A stretch of DNA of 18,742 nt from the NCBI GenBank assembly GCA_002385265.1, contig DGDD01000183.1:1-18742 (forward strand), written 5' to 3'. Made by a program: the position numbers and the translations under genes. The DNA comes from Chitinophagaceae bacterium UBA3961. Its GTDB lineage: Bacteria; Bacteroidota; Bacteroidia; Chitinophagales; Chitinophagaceae. The notes under the pieces were generated by a model. That model saw nothing but the letters and a program-made list of their open reading frames with translations, ran no database searches and was not told the origin of the DNA. Shown in pieces: positions 7,128-15,600 of the stretch (positions within the stretch are counted from its first letter, which is position 1; every line of letters starts with the position of its first letter).

Positions 7128-8609
7128 ATGGTGATTCTTGAATCAAATCAAATACAAGCTTGGGATGCATTTACGATGGCGTCAAGGAATATTCGTTCTT
7201 TTGATTTGATGCAGCAGGCTGCTCAAGCGTGTGTAAATTGGTTGGAGCTCAATACAAGTAACTATCACCACTACTATGTTTTTTGTGGCAAGGGTAACAA
7301 TGGTGGCGACGGGTTATCGATCGCTAACCGCCTTTCTGCTCTCGGATTTTCTGTTGATGTATTTATTCTTGAGTATGGCAAAATAGGCAGTCCCGATTTT
7401 CAAGAAGCACTTCAACATGCACACGATGGGGCATTTCAATTGCACTATATTTCGTCAAAAGATTCAATTCCCGCTATTCCAAATGATGTTTGTGTTATTG
7501 ATGCTTTATTTGGAATTGGATTCAACCGACCCCTTGATGATTTAGCTTCCTATATTGTTCAAGTGATCAATGCTAGTAAAGCGTTTGTTGTGAGCATTGA
7601 TATTCCGTCTGGACTCTATGCTGATACTACCAATCATTCAAATTTGAGTGTAAAAGCTCATTACACGCTTTCTTTTGGTTGTTACAAACTTGCCTTCTTG
7701 CATTTAAGTGCTGAAAAGAGTATCGGCGATGTGGTTATTCTTGATATTGGATTGGACGCGAGTTTTTTAGATACCATTGTTATAAAGTTTCGTTTTATCG
7801 ATCTCTTACTCGTAAAAGAGATTTACAAACCAAGAAGTTTATTTAGCCATAAAGGTCATTTTGGACATGCGCTACTTGTAGCAGGGAGCGAGACGATGCC
7901 GGGTGCAGGAGTCATTGCTGCAAATCTCTGTGTACGTACAGGAGCCGGTAAAACAGATTGGTATTGTCCCTTAATGAAGCACTTACCTGCGAATCTTTTG
8001 TCTGAAATAATGTTTCCCAAAGAAGTTTTTCATGAAGTTGAAAAGTACAGTTCAATTGCTTTTGGACCAGGGTTCGGAAGAAGTTCTGAGAGCAAGGAAC
8101 TTGTGCATCAAATTTTACAATATCGATGGAAAAGTATGGTTGTTGATGCTGATGCTTTAAATATCATTAGTGAACAGCCAGAGTTATTGGAAAAGTTTGG
8201 CGGTGAAACAATCCTCACTCCTCACCCTAAAGAGTTTGATCGACTAGTTGCAGCTTTAAAAATTGAAGGGGCCACCCCATGGCAACAATTGCAAAATATG
8301 GCTCAAATTACCTCCTGTGTAGTTGTTTTAAAAGGTCGTTACACTATGATAGCGAGCCCTGAAGGTATAATTTATATTAATACCACAGGAAACCCCGGAC
8401 TTGCGAAAGGAGGATCCGGTGATGCTTTAACAGGCATTTTGCTAGGGCTCACATCTCAGCCATTCTATCAAACCTTGGAAGCTGCAATATTAGGCGTCTT
8501 TTTGCATGGAAAAGCAGCCGATTTAGGATTGAAAACTCAGTCGGTTGAAAGTTTAATCGCTTCAGATTTAGCGGATTATATGGGACAGGCTTTTAAAGAA
8601 TTGGTATAA
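7128..8609 (+). CDS. nnr: Bifunctional NAD(P)H-hydrate epimerase / ADP-dependent NAD(P)H-hydrate dehydratase
   Basis: This enzyme repairs NADH and NADPH that have been hydrated by heat or by side reactions. The N-terminal YjeF epimerase domain (about 1-215) shows GKGNNGGDG at 54-62 and SIDIPSGL at 156-163. The C-terminal ribokinase-like dehydratase domain (about 225-493) shows HKGHFGHALLVAG at 241-253, FGPGFG at 312-317, VVDADAL at 338-344, TPHPKEF at 364-370 and NPGLAKGGSGDALTG at 422-436, with D432 as the expected catalytic residue. The 493-residue length is usual for the fused form. The ATG at 7128 follows AGTAGG, a modest Shine-Dalgarno-like stretch. It starts 34 bases after the lipoprotein gene, so co-transcription is likely, though no functional link is evident. 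No terminator is visible before the tRNA promoter. Confidence 0.95.
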   Translation: MVILESNQIQAWDAFTMASRNIRSFDLMQQAAQACVNWLELNTSNYHHYYVFCGKGNNGGDGLSIANRLSALGFSVDVFILEYGKIGSPDFQEALQHAHDGAFQLHYISSKDSIPAIPNDVCVIDALFGIGFNRPLDDLASYIVQVINASKAFVVSIDIPSGLYADTTNHSNLSVKAHYTLSFGCYKLAFLHLSAEKSIGDVVILDIGLDASFLDTIVIKFRFIDLLLVKEIYKPRSLFSHKGHFGHALLVAGSETMPGAGVIAANLCVRTGAGKTDWYCPLMKHLPANLLSEIMFPKEVFHEVEKYSSIAFGPGFGRSSESKELVHQILQYRWKSMVVDADALNIISEQPELLEKFGGETILTPHPKEFDRLVAALKIEGATPWQQLQNMAQITSCVVVLKGRYTMIASPEGIIYINTTGNPGLAKGGSGDALTGILLGLTSQPFYQTLEAAILGVFLHGKAADLGLKTQSVESLIASDLADYMGQAFKELV

Positions 8610-8639
8610 ATTTCTTAGCTGTTTTTATGTTTTGAAGTG

Positions 8640-8668
8640 TTGTTCCAATAAATTTTTACTACATTTGC
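8640..8668 (+). promoter_or_regulatory. Promoter of tRNA-Pro (TTTG-N17-TACATTTG)
   Basis: A -33 box TTTG at 8640-8643 and a -7 box TACATTTG at 8661-8668 are separated by 17 bases. Both match the Bacteroidota housekeeping sigma consensus. The predicted start point, around 8675, is about 7 bases before the mature tRNA. This is the clearest promoter in the window. Confidence 0.7.
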
Positions 8669-8681
8669 ACCCCCAAGATTC

Positions 8682-8755
8682 GGGTGGTGGCGCAGCCCGG
8701 TAGCGCACTTGTATGGGGTGCAAGGGGTCGCTGGTTCGAATCCAGTCCACCCGAC
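8682..8755 (+). tRNA. tRNA-Pro (anticodon GGG)
   Basis: The cloverleaf is complete. The acceptor stem CGGGTGG (8682-8688) pairs fully with CCACCCG (8748-8754). The D-stem is GCGC/GCGC (8691-8694, 8704-8707). The anticodon stem CTTGT/GCAAG (8709-8713, 8721-8725) has one G-T pair, and the loop ATGGGGT puts GGG at 8716-8718. G37 follows, as is usual for proline tRNAs. The T-arm is GCTGG-TTCGAAT-CCAGT (8731-8747) with one G-T pair. The discriminator is A8755. The 3' CCA is not encoded (ACCT follows), so CCA-adding enzyme is needed. The tRNA reads CCC, and possibly CCU. Its 3' half is repeated in decayed form downstream. Confidence 0.95.
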
Positions 8756-8763
8756 CTGATCAA

Positions 8764-8796
8764 AAGGCTGTCTTACAAGGCAGCCTTTCGTTTTTG
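8764..8796 (+). terminator. Intrinsic terminator of tRNA-Pro
   Basis: The stem AAAGGCTG (8764-8771) pairs with CAGCCTTT (8782-8789), with an inner CTT/AAG pairing possible in the loop, and CGTTTTT follows. It lies 8 bases after the tRNA end. Confidence 0.8.
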
Positions 8797-8914
8797 AATG
8801 AACTTCTAGCTTTTGAATCTCTTCTTCTTTCTGATTTAACTATTGAAATACACTTGTATGGGGAGTCTCGTCTCAGACGAGACTGGTTCGAATCCAGTCC
8901 ACCTGACCTGATCA

Positions 8915-8948
8915 AAAGGCTGTCTTACAAGGCAGCCTTTTGTTTTTG
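8915..8948 (+). terminator. Duplicated copy of the tRNA terminator in repeat unit 2
   Basis: The stem AAAAGGCTG (8915-8923) pairs with CAGCCTTTT (8934-8942), followed by GTTTTT. It keeps full pairing and is one base pair longer than the copy after the tRNA. No clear promoter was found between the first terminator and this one, so whether it ever acts is unknown. Confidence 0.65.
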
Positions 8949-9275
8949 AATGAACTTCTAGCTTTTTTTAATCTCTTCTTCTTTCTAATTTAACTAGTGA
9001 AATAAACTTGTATGGGGTGTCTCGTCTCAGACGAGACTGGTTCGTGTCCATTGCTTCAAATTCGAATCAAAAATTAAATTTCCAGTTCGTTCGTATTAGA
9101 ATTGTTTTTAATTGATTATAAATAACTTGTAACAATCCACTCGCAAAATCATAAGTGTAACTATTATTTTTTTGAAAGCAATTTACTAGTTGGAATTAAG
9201 TGTATCTAGTTATTGTTATTGGAAACATCAGTACAGTGTTCGATTGTAGTATCTATTAAATTGGAAATCAGAATA

Positions 9276-9289
9276 TTGATATATATCAA
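9276..9289. promoter_or_regulatory. FNR-type box TTGATATATATCAA
   Basis: This is a perfect match to the Crp/Fnr-family consensus TTGAT-N4-ATCAA, fully palindromic, and centred about 71 bases before the start of the secreted-protein gene at 9354. If the weak -7 match TCGTTTTG at 9314-9321 is real, the box would be centred about 45 bases upstream of transcription start, near the usual activator position. The regulator is not in the window, and conservation of this consensus in Bacteroidota is assumed from the family. Confidence 0.45.
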
Positions 9290-9304
9290 AGGCGAAATAA
9301 TGAC

Positions 9305-9349
9305 AGATGAGTCTCGTTTTGAATCAGACCGATAATTCAAACCTCATCT
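9305..9349 (+). other. Imperfect hairpin immediately before the 9354 start codon
   Basis: AGATGAG (9305-9311) pairs with CTCATCT (9343-9349), and inside it a TTTGAAT/ATTCAAA pairing is also possible. The structure ends 4 bases before the ATG and could affect ribosome access or serve as a protein-binding site. It begins with GAGTCTCG, which resembles the palindrome in the upstream tRNA-derived repeats, but the match is too short to be sure. The rest of 9053-9304 is AT-rich with no gene seen. Confidence 0.3.
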
Positions 9350-9353
9350 AAAA

Positions 9354-10568
9354 ATGAAAAGAAAACTAACCTTGATGTCTATACTAATAGTAGCTAGTAT
9401 AGCTGTCCATGCTCAAACGCAATTTTGGAGCGACACTTTTGAGGACGCAGGCGCCCCAACTTCTGGAACTAGAACACCATCAGTAAACAATTCTAGTGGC
9501 GGACCTCCTGCAACAAGGTATTTTATGAGAACAGGCACTTCAAGCATTTCTTTAGTAAACGTGTATACGAACATAGAAGGCTCGAAATTTTGGGCCGGTG
9601 AAGCTCAACAATTAAGTCCTGTGGTTCAATCCTCTGCACAATCAGTAACATGGACTGGAATTAATATTTCAGGGAAATCAGGAATGAGCTTTGCCGGCAT
9701 GTTTGCAAGCGGGCCAGCAAACTTTGATATCCCCCCATCCTCTCCTGTCACAGATTATGTAATTGTTGAATATAGAATAGACGGTGGAGCTTGGACTCAT
9801 GGCTTACGTTTTTTCCCATACAATCCAACCATTGCAACTTACTTATCATTAGAAACTACTGGAGATTCAGTTGGAGAAGGTGTCACACTTATTAATTCAG
9901 CAAATTTCACTCAGTTTACATTCAATATTTCAGGAACAGGAACTACAATGGATCTGAGGCTGAAGGCACATGTGAACGGAACGTCCGAAGAGTGGGCGGC
10001 CGATAACTTCCGACTTTTTTATTCATCTTTAATTCCCGTTAAATTATTAAGTTTTGATATTGAATCTAAATTGGACGCCAACAAATTGATCTGGGAAACT
10101 GCTACTGAGCAGAATACCAGCCATTTTGAAGTGGAAAGAAGTAGTGACGGTATCAACTATAGTAGAATTGGAATTGTGCCGGCTAAAGGGAATAGTTTTA
10201 CGAAGGAACAATACAGTTACACCGATAAATCTGCGACTGGAAAATGCTTTTATCGTTTGAAAACTGTGGATGTTGATGATCATTCGGAATATTCAAAAGT
10301 ATTGTTTGCTCGCTCAGAGGCGGAGAACATATTGAAATTGTACCCGAATCCAATGTCATCAGGCAATTTTACAATTCAATCGAATTTGCTAGAATCCGGT
10401 AAATCGATCGTCAAGATGTACGATCAATTTGGTAAGAAAATTCCGATAAAAATTGAGGGTACTGGTTCAATTCGATATTGTAGTACTTATGCGCTCGCCA
10501 AAGGTATTTATTATATTGAAGTTGAAAGAGATGGAAATACAGTTACAAAAATACTGTTGAAGAATTAA
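9354..10568 (+). CDS. Secreted protein with T9SS type A sorting domain
   Basis: This 404-residue protein has a Sec signal peptide at 1-21 (cut near VHAQ/TQF). Residues about 22-225 are a beta-rich domain, probably a jelly-roll or lectin-like fold, in which I recognise no named family. Residues about 228-318 look like a fibronectin-III-like module common in Bacteroidota secreted proteins (LLSFDIESKLDANKLIWETA, FEVERSSDGINY, YRLKTVD). The C-terminus (about 328-404) has LYPNPMSSGNFTI, a KMYDQFGKK turn and a final KILLKN, the hallmarks of a T9SS type A sorting domain. The protein is therefore exported across the outer membrane and released or anchored on the surface. No catalytic residues are evident, and adhesion or glycan binding is a guess. 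An FNR-type box and a hairpin precede it, and a strong terminator follows, so it is a single-gene unit. Confidence 0.85.
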   Translation: MKRKLTLMSILIVASIAVHAQTQFWSDTFEDAGAPTSGTRTPSVNNSSGGPPATRYFMRTGTSSISLVNVYTNIEGSKFWAGEAQQLSPVVQSSAQSVTWTGINISGKSGMSFAGMFASGPANFDIPPSSPVTDYVIVEYRIDGGAWTHGLRFFPYNPTIATYLSLETTGDSVGEGVTLINSANFTQFTFNISGTGTTMDLRLKAHVNGTSEEWAADNFRLFYSSLIPVKLLSFDIESKLDANKLIWETATEQNTSHFEVERSSDGINYSRIGIVPAKGNSFTKEQYSYTDKSATGKCFYRLKTVDVDDHSEYSKVLFARSEAENILKLYPNPMSSGNFTIQSNLLESGKSIVKMYDQFGKKIPIKIEGTGSIRYCSTYALAKGIYYIEVERDGNTVTKILLKN

Positions 10569-10590
10569 CAATGATTCATAACTGATTGAA

Positions 10591-10619
10591 AAGGGCCGTT
10601 TAAAACGGCCCTTCTTTTT
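10591..10619 (+). terminator. Intrinsic terminator after the secreted-protein gene
   Basis: The stem AAGGGCCGTTT (10591-10601) pairs perfectly with AAACGGCCCTT (10603-10613), followed by CTTTTT. The inner A-T pairs would open to form the loop. It lies 23 bases after the stop codon. Confidence 0.85.
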
Positions 10620-10689
10620 GAATAACATATAAACAACATAATATTTATTTCGCTACAACAATTTCAATCTACATTAGCGGTCGAATAGT

Positions 10690-12027
10690 ATGACCAGCAA
10701 AATCATTTTCTTTTTCATTGGTGTATTTGGGTTTCAATCTATCAATGCACAACTCAATCAAGATTCGTCCGAAAAATGGCACCTTCATTTTCAAGTGACC
10801 GGAATCAGCCAATCACATTCAGGTTTTAATGCAAAATACTCAGGCCCCAATAGTCTAATTTCTAGTCGGGAAAATGGTAAACTATCACTTACTTCTACCC
10901 TCTTCACCGGATTAAAATTATCAGCACGTACCGCGTTTTATGCCGATATGGAAATTGCAGGTGGTCAGGGTTTAAGTGCTGCAAAAGGGATTGCAGGTTT
11001 TACCAATGGCGAAACTTTTCGCATTGGTACTACGGCACCTGTTCTTTACATGGCTCGTTATTACCTTAAACACGTCATCCCCCTGGGCCACACTGAATAC
11101 AATCAAGTGGAATCAGATCAACATCAGTTGGCGTCAAAAATTCCCGATAGAAGAATTGAAATCATGTTTGGCAAAGGTTGTTTATCCGATTATTTTGATT
11201 TGAACTCTTATAGCCATGATCCAAGAACCCAATTCATGAACTGGAGCTTGATGAGCAATGCGGCATGGGACTATCCGGCTGACACCAGAGGCTATACAAA
11301 AGGATTGGTGTTAGGTTTATTTCTACCGCTTTGGGAACTTCGATTTTCATCAACAATGGTACCGGCAAAGGCCAATGGTTTGAAGTTGGATTCTAAAATA
11401 ACAAAAGCACATTCGGAAGCAATTGAATATACTCGATATTTCAATACATCGAAAACAACTATTGTCAGACTCTTGGCTTTTAGAACAAATTCACAAGCGC
11501 CAACCTATGAGTATGCAATTCAGCAAGGTTTATTAGGGGATACTGTTCCAGAGCAGGTTATCAGCGGACAATATGAGTGGAAAAGATACGGCGGGTTGAA
11601 ATATGGAATCGCGGCAAATATGGAAACAAAATTGAGCGCTACTATCGGATATTTTGCTAAGGCAAGTTGGAATGATGGCAAATCTGCAACCTGGGCCTTT
11701 ACTGAAATTGATAATTCTGTTTCCATGGGTGTGTTGATAGAAGGTACGAATTGGAAACGAAAAAACGATCGCTTAGGATTTGCAATCGTTTCGAACGGAA
11801 TCTCAAGTGATCACCAATTGTATTTAAAGAATGGAAATTTGGGATTTATGATAGGCGATGGCAACTTGAACTATAGACGTGAGGCTATTTTGGAATCATT
11901 CTATTCTGCAAAATTGAATCAGTTTTTGGCAGCCAGTCTAGATTATCAGTATGTAGTAAACCCTGGTTACAACAAAGATCGTGGAAGGGTTCATGTGTGG
12001 GCAATTCGTGGGCATATTGCCTTATAA
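10690..12027 (+). CDS. OprB-like carbohydrate-selective porin
   Basis: This 445-residue protein has a Sec signal peptide at 1-20 (hydrophobic IIFFFIGVFGFQ, cut after INA). The body shows the alternating polar and aromatic pattern of an outer-membrane beta-barrel. It matches OprB-family segments: the loop GKGCLSDYFDLNSYSHDPRT at 161-180 with FMNWSLMSNAAWDYPADTRG just after it, and a C-terminal end of the type YQYVVNPGYNKDRGRVHVW. OprB porins let glucose and other sugars across the outer membrane. No sugar-utilisation genes are adjacent, so the substrate is unknown. A weak -7 match, TACATTAG at 10670-10677, lies upstream. The next gene begins within 6 to 39 bases of its stop, which suggests an operon. 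Confidence 0.8.
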   Translation: MTSKIIFFFIGVFGFQSINAQLNQDSSEKWHLHFQVTGISQSHSGFNAKYSGPNSLISSRENGKLSLTSTLFTGLKLSARTAFYADMEIAGGQGLSAAKGIAGFTNGETFRIGTTAPVLYMARYYLKHVIPLGHTEYNQVESDQHQLASKIPDRRIEIMFGKGCLSDYFDLNSYSHDPRTQFMNWSLMSNAAWDYPADTRGYTKGLVLGLFLPLWELRFSSTMVPAKANGLKLDSKITKAHSEAIEYTRYFNTSKTTIVRLLAFRTNSQAPTYEYAIQQGLLGDTVPEQVISGQYEWKRYGGLKYGIAANMETKLSATIGYFAKASWNDGKSATWAFTEIDNSVSMGVLIEGTNWKRKNDRLGFAIVSNGISSDHQLYLKNGNLGFMIGDGNLNYRREAILESFYSAKLNQFLAASLDYQYVVNPGYNKDRGRVHVWAIRGHIAL

Positions 12028-12066
12028 TATTCAATGGAGATTTGTAGTTTCGAAAAAAAACTGCAA

Positions 12067-12591
12067 ATGACAACATATGGTATTGTTCCGGGTCTTGGAA
12101 ACTCTGGTGAACTTCATTGGCAAACGTATTTTGAAGAACAAGGAGATCATTTCATAAGAATCGTACAAAGCGAATGGGATGCTCCTGAATGTACTGACTG
12201 GGTTGAAACAATACAAAGCTTTGTAAAAAAATGTAACAGTACCGATATTGTGCTGATTGGCCATAGTCTTGGATGCGTAACTATTGCGAAATGGGCTGAA
12301 AAATACCCAACTCCTATAAAAGGTGCATTACTGGTTGCTCCTAGTGATATAGAAAACCCGGTGTATCAATTCCCGGCCAAGGGCTTTACTCCAATACCGT
12401 TAAACAGGTTAGCATTTAAATCAATAGTTGTTGCAAGTGAAAACGATCCTTGGGTTTCAATGGAAAGAGCTCAATTTTTCGCTGATCAATGGGGAGCTGA
12501 ACTAATAAATATAGGAATGGGCGGGCACATTAATGCAGTATCAGGCCATCATAAATGGGATTTCGGTCTAAACTTACTCGATCGATTTTAA
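12067..12591 (+). CDS. RBBP9/YdeN-family serine hydrolase (alpha/beta hydrolase)
   Basis: This is a small cytoplasmic alpha/beta hydrolase. From the ATG at 12067 it has 174 residues, close to the usual 170-190 of the RBBP9 family. The nucleophile elbow GHSLG gives Ser67, the acid is Asp127 in SENDPWV, and the base is His154 in GGHINAVSG, so the triad is complete. The opening TYGIVPGLGNSGELHW matches the family's first strand and oxyanion loop. An in-frame ATG at 12034 would add 11 residues (MEICSFEKKLQ) that family members do not have, so 12067 is preferred, though the earlier start is possible and would give only a 6-base gap after the porin gene. The physiological substrate of most bacterial members is unknown. 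It ends at a perfect palindromic terminator. Confidence 0.85.
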   Translation: MTTYGIVPGLGNSGELHWQTYFEEQGDHFIRIVQSEWDAPECTDWVETIQSFVKKCNSTDIVLIGHSLGCVTIAKWAEKYPTPIKGALLVAPSDIENPVYQFPAKGFTPIPLNRLAFKSIVVASENDPWVSMERAQFFADQWGAELINIGMGGHINAVSGHHKWDFGLNLLDRF

Positions 12592-12595
12592 AAAG

Positions 12596-12623
12596 AAAAG
12601 GCTATCAAATTTGATAGCCTTTT
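12596..12623. terminator. Bidirectional terminator between convergent genes
   Basis: AAAAGGCTATCAAA at 12596-12609 and its exact inverse at 12610-12623 form a 28-base perfect palindrome, ending in a T-run on each strand. It sits between the stops at 12591 (+) and 12647 (-) and can serve both genes. Confidence 0.85.
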
Positions 12624-12646
12624 AAGTAATCCGAAAAATTATCCAA

Positions 12647-15600
12647 CTATAATTTAATGAGTGTTTTAACTACTTTTCTCAAACCTTGTTCTATTGATGC
12701 AACATAAGTTCCTTTTGGCAAATTTCTACCAATAACTGCAGTTGAACTAGCAGACAGGTTTAAGATTCTTTCAACTTGCTTTCCATTCATGTCAAATACA
12801 CGTACTGATACAGGGAAATTCAATCCGCTACTGATTTTCAACGTAAATTGACGTGTTGATGGATTAGGCATCACAATTACCGTTAGTGGAGGTAACTGAT
12901 CCACCGGAGTCGCTGCTTTTACAACCACCGTTACTTCATCAGAAGCAGTAGCTCCCTTATTATCAGTAACCGTCAGTTTAAAAGTATAGGTTCCTTCTAC
13001 CAGTGCTGTTACAGAAGTAGAAACACTGCTGGGACTTGCAATATTTGCAGACGCAGGGCCACTTACTTTTTCCCATTTGAAACCGGTGATGGTTCCATCA
13101 CTGTCTGTTGAGTTAACACCACTCAATGAAATTGTGTTAACCGGCAAAGTAATGGTTGCATCAGAGCCTGCATTTGCAACAGGTCCATTATTCCCTGGTA
13201 TTTGCGCATTAACGGTTACAGTAACATCATCAGTGGTTGAGGCATTGGCATTATCTGTAACCTTCAGTCTGAAGACATAAGTACCTTGAACCAGTCCCGT
13301 GATCGCTGTTGTAGCAGCAGATGGGCTTGCAATTGTAAAACTAGTAGGGCCACTCACTTTTGTCCACAGATAGGTTAAAGAACCTCCATCAGGATCATTT
13401 GAAAGCGAGCCATTCAAATTAGCTGAATTGGTAGGCAGAGTGATGATGATATCAGATCCTGCATTTGCAACAGGAGGCTGATTGGTGGCAACCGCTGCTT
13501 TCACTGTAACGGTCACATCGTCTTCACTATAAGCGCCCGCATTATCAGTTACACGTAATCTAAACACATAAGTTCCTTGAACTAAACCTGTGATAGCTGA
13601 AGTTGCGGCATTAGGACTAGCAATAGTAAATGAAGTGGGTCCACTCACTTTTGTCCATAAATAAGAGGCAATTGAACCATCAGCATCGGAAGAAGCGGTT
13701 CCTACTAATGTAGTACTGCTTGTTGGTAGCGTAATTGTGATATCTGCTCCGGCATTTGCAACAGGAGGGATATTCGAAGCTGGCGCCGCCAAAACTGTAA
13801 CAGTTACATCATCTTCGTTGGTAGCACCTTTATTGTCGGTTACTTTAATACGGAACACATAAGTTCCTTGTACCAAACCGGTTAAGGCCGTTGATGCACT
13901 GGTGGCATTCGCAATTGTAAAACTAGCTGGGCCACTTATTTTGGTCCAAGAATAAGAAGCGATTGTTCCATCTGTATCTACTGATCCACTACCATTCAAA
14001 GTAGTACTACTAATTGGAAGAGCTATGGTAATATCGTTTCCGGCGTTTGCTACCGGTGCCTGATTAATTGGGTTTGGAGTAATAACAGCATCAGTGTACA
14101 ATTGACTTTGCGGAACATATTCAGCAATGGGCATACTTGGACATTTCCAAATCAAACCTGCACCGGTTCCACCTTCAGTGTTGAAATATTCCACCGTAAT
14201 TGGATACTTCTGACCGGCTACCAAGGCAATTGGTGTACAAGGAAAACTATCGGGATAGTGCTCTATCCAACTATCTAGAATTTTTACATTGTTGATCCAA
14301 ATGCGATGACCACCTCCGGAAGAGAATGAAAACTGATAGGTTTCCGAATATTGAGCTTGAATATATCCGGTCCATCTAACTGAGTATACTTGCCCGGTAA
14401 TAGCATAGTGCACACCGGTACTCCATTCACTAAAACTGATGTTCGAGTCAATTCTGGAGAATGCCGGATTTGTAAAATTCGCGCTGTTAAAATATTCTGC
14501 TAAAAGCCCTTTTCCTGTTCCCCATAAAGAAGCGGCAAAAGGCGCAATATTTGATTGACCGTTATTATCAATTTTATAGGCTTGACCACTTAGTGGTTGA
14601 ACACGAATAGTTTCGCCTACTACAGCCTCTGGTGCTAGTATTAGAGCTCCTTGAAGCGTACAATTAATTACATCGATAGAGTGAATTTCTGGTGCTACTG
14701 AATCGTAAATGGCAGCTTTTTTACAATTTCTAATGTTGCAATTGATCATGATGATGGGACGATCTCCTGCCAACGGACTGTGAATTACTTCTACTCCATT
14801 GTCAATAATATTTGCTCCATCAATAACCATGTTTTCAATTCGAACACGGTTTGAGTTTACTGAGGCGGCTTTGATTTGCAATTGATTTCCATACAGTGTA
14901 CCACCGTTATAGGTGTAACTGTTGGCATAAGCGCCATGGAAAATTCCCATTTCATTGTGATAACCAATAAAATCTTCAATGATGTGGTTTCTGGTTGAAT
15001 TCTGCCAAACTCTCAATCCACAAGCATTGTTGTGCGACATATTGCCTCGGTGAATCCATACGCCTTCATTAATTACAGCTTCCCAGTTATACGCACCACC
15101 ATCTGCAAAATCTCCCATACCACCGGCAATTACTACATTGTTTTGACAAATATTGCCATCGCCTGTATTTAATGCAAAACCACTAGAAGAGAATGTTGGT
15201 GCATCTTCCGCATTCATGTTCAATGAACCTGGTACGTAGTTGCAAAGTGCTACCACGTTATGGTCGTAAGTAATATCATTTGCTGGCTCTCCTGGCTCAT
15301 ACCAAAAGGCAGTTTCTAATGTATTGTAAGTGATGTTATCTATGAATTTGATACCATGCGATAAGTGCGGAACAAAACTGTGAGAGTTATTATCACGAAT
15401 AACAACACCTTCCACAACTGTACCCCTTGATGAGTTACCGCAAGTTTCAAAATGCAATCCGTATCTACCTTTTACTAATTCTTTAATACCATCGCCACTT
15501 CTGTCTTTTCGGGGGCCGAAATAACGAATACCCACATATTTAATGTTTTGAACGGAGGTAGAATTGATCAAAAGATGTGCTCTTCCTGTTGAAGTACCTT

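Larger units (their letters stand above)
8707..9052 (+). repeat. Tandem array of three tRNA-Pro 3'-half units, two with a palindromic insert
   Basis: ACTTGTATGGGG, the 5' anticodon arm of the tRNA, occurs at 8708, 8853 and 9007, giving unit lengths of 145 and 154 bases. Unit 1 is the real tRNA 3' half plus its terminator and spacer. Unit 2 repeats all of this at about 94% identity by eye, except that 13 bases after TATGGGG (the 3' side of the anticodon stem through the start of the T-stem) are replaced by 20 bases carrying a palindrome. Unit 3 has the same palindrome and breaks off after TGGTTCG, near 9052. In units 2 and 3 the anticodon stem cannot form, so they are not tRNAs. The palindrome is AGTCTCGTCT-C-AGACGAGACT at 8865-8885 in unit 2, and its 19-base core GTCTCGTCTCAGACGAGAC is at 9020-9038 in unit 3. 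Confidence 0.85.

Noticed and set aside
8853..8912. Repeat unit 2 as a second tRNA with a long variable arm
   Set aside because: The 3' side of the anticodon stem, the D-arm and the 5' acceptor strand are all missing. Only the T-arm and 3' acceptor strand remain.
8713..8949. A 78-codon plus-strand open frame across the tRNA and its downstream repeats
   Set aside because: It runs through the tRNA anticodon loop, two terminators and repeat DNA, and its peptide simply repeats itself because the DNA repeats. It is not a gene.
8682..9052. CRISPR-like array because of evenly spaced repeats
   Set aside because: The repeated units are about 150 bases long, and the sequence between the repeated motifs is itself repeated, so there are no unique spacers. 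No cas genes are present.
9354..12591. The secreted protein, porin and small hydrolase as a new polysaccharide-utilisation locus
   Set aside because: There is no SusC/SusD pair, glycoside hydrolase or sensor, and a strong terminator separates the first gene from the other two.
12917..14062. PKD repeat DNA as a mobile or recombination element
   Set aside because: The repetition is fully explained by four tandem protein domains in one reading frame, with many silent differences between copies.
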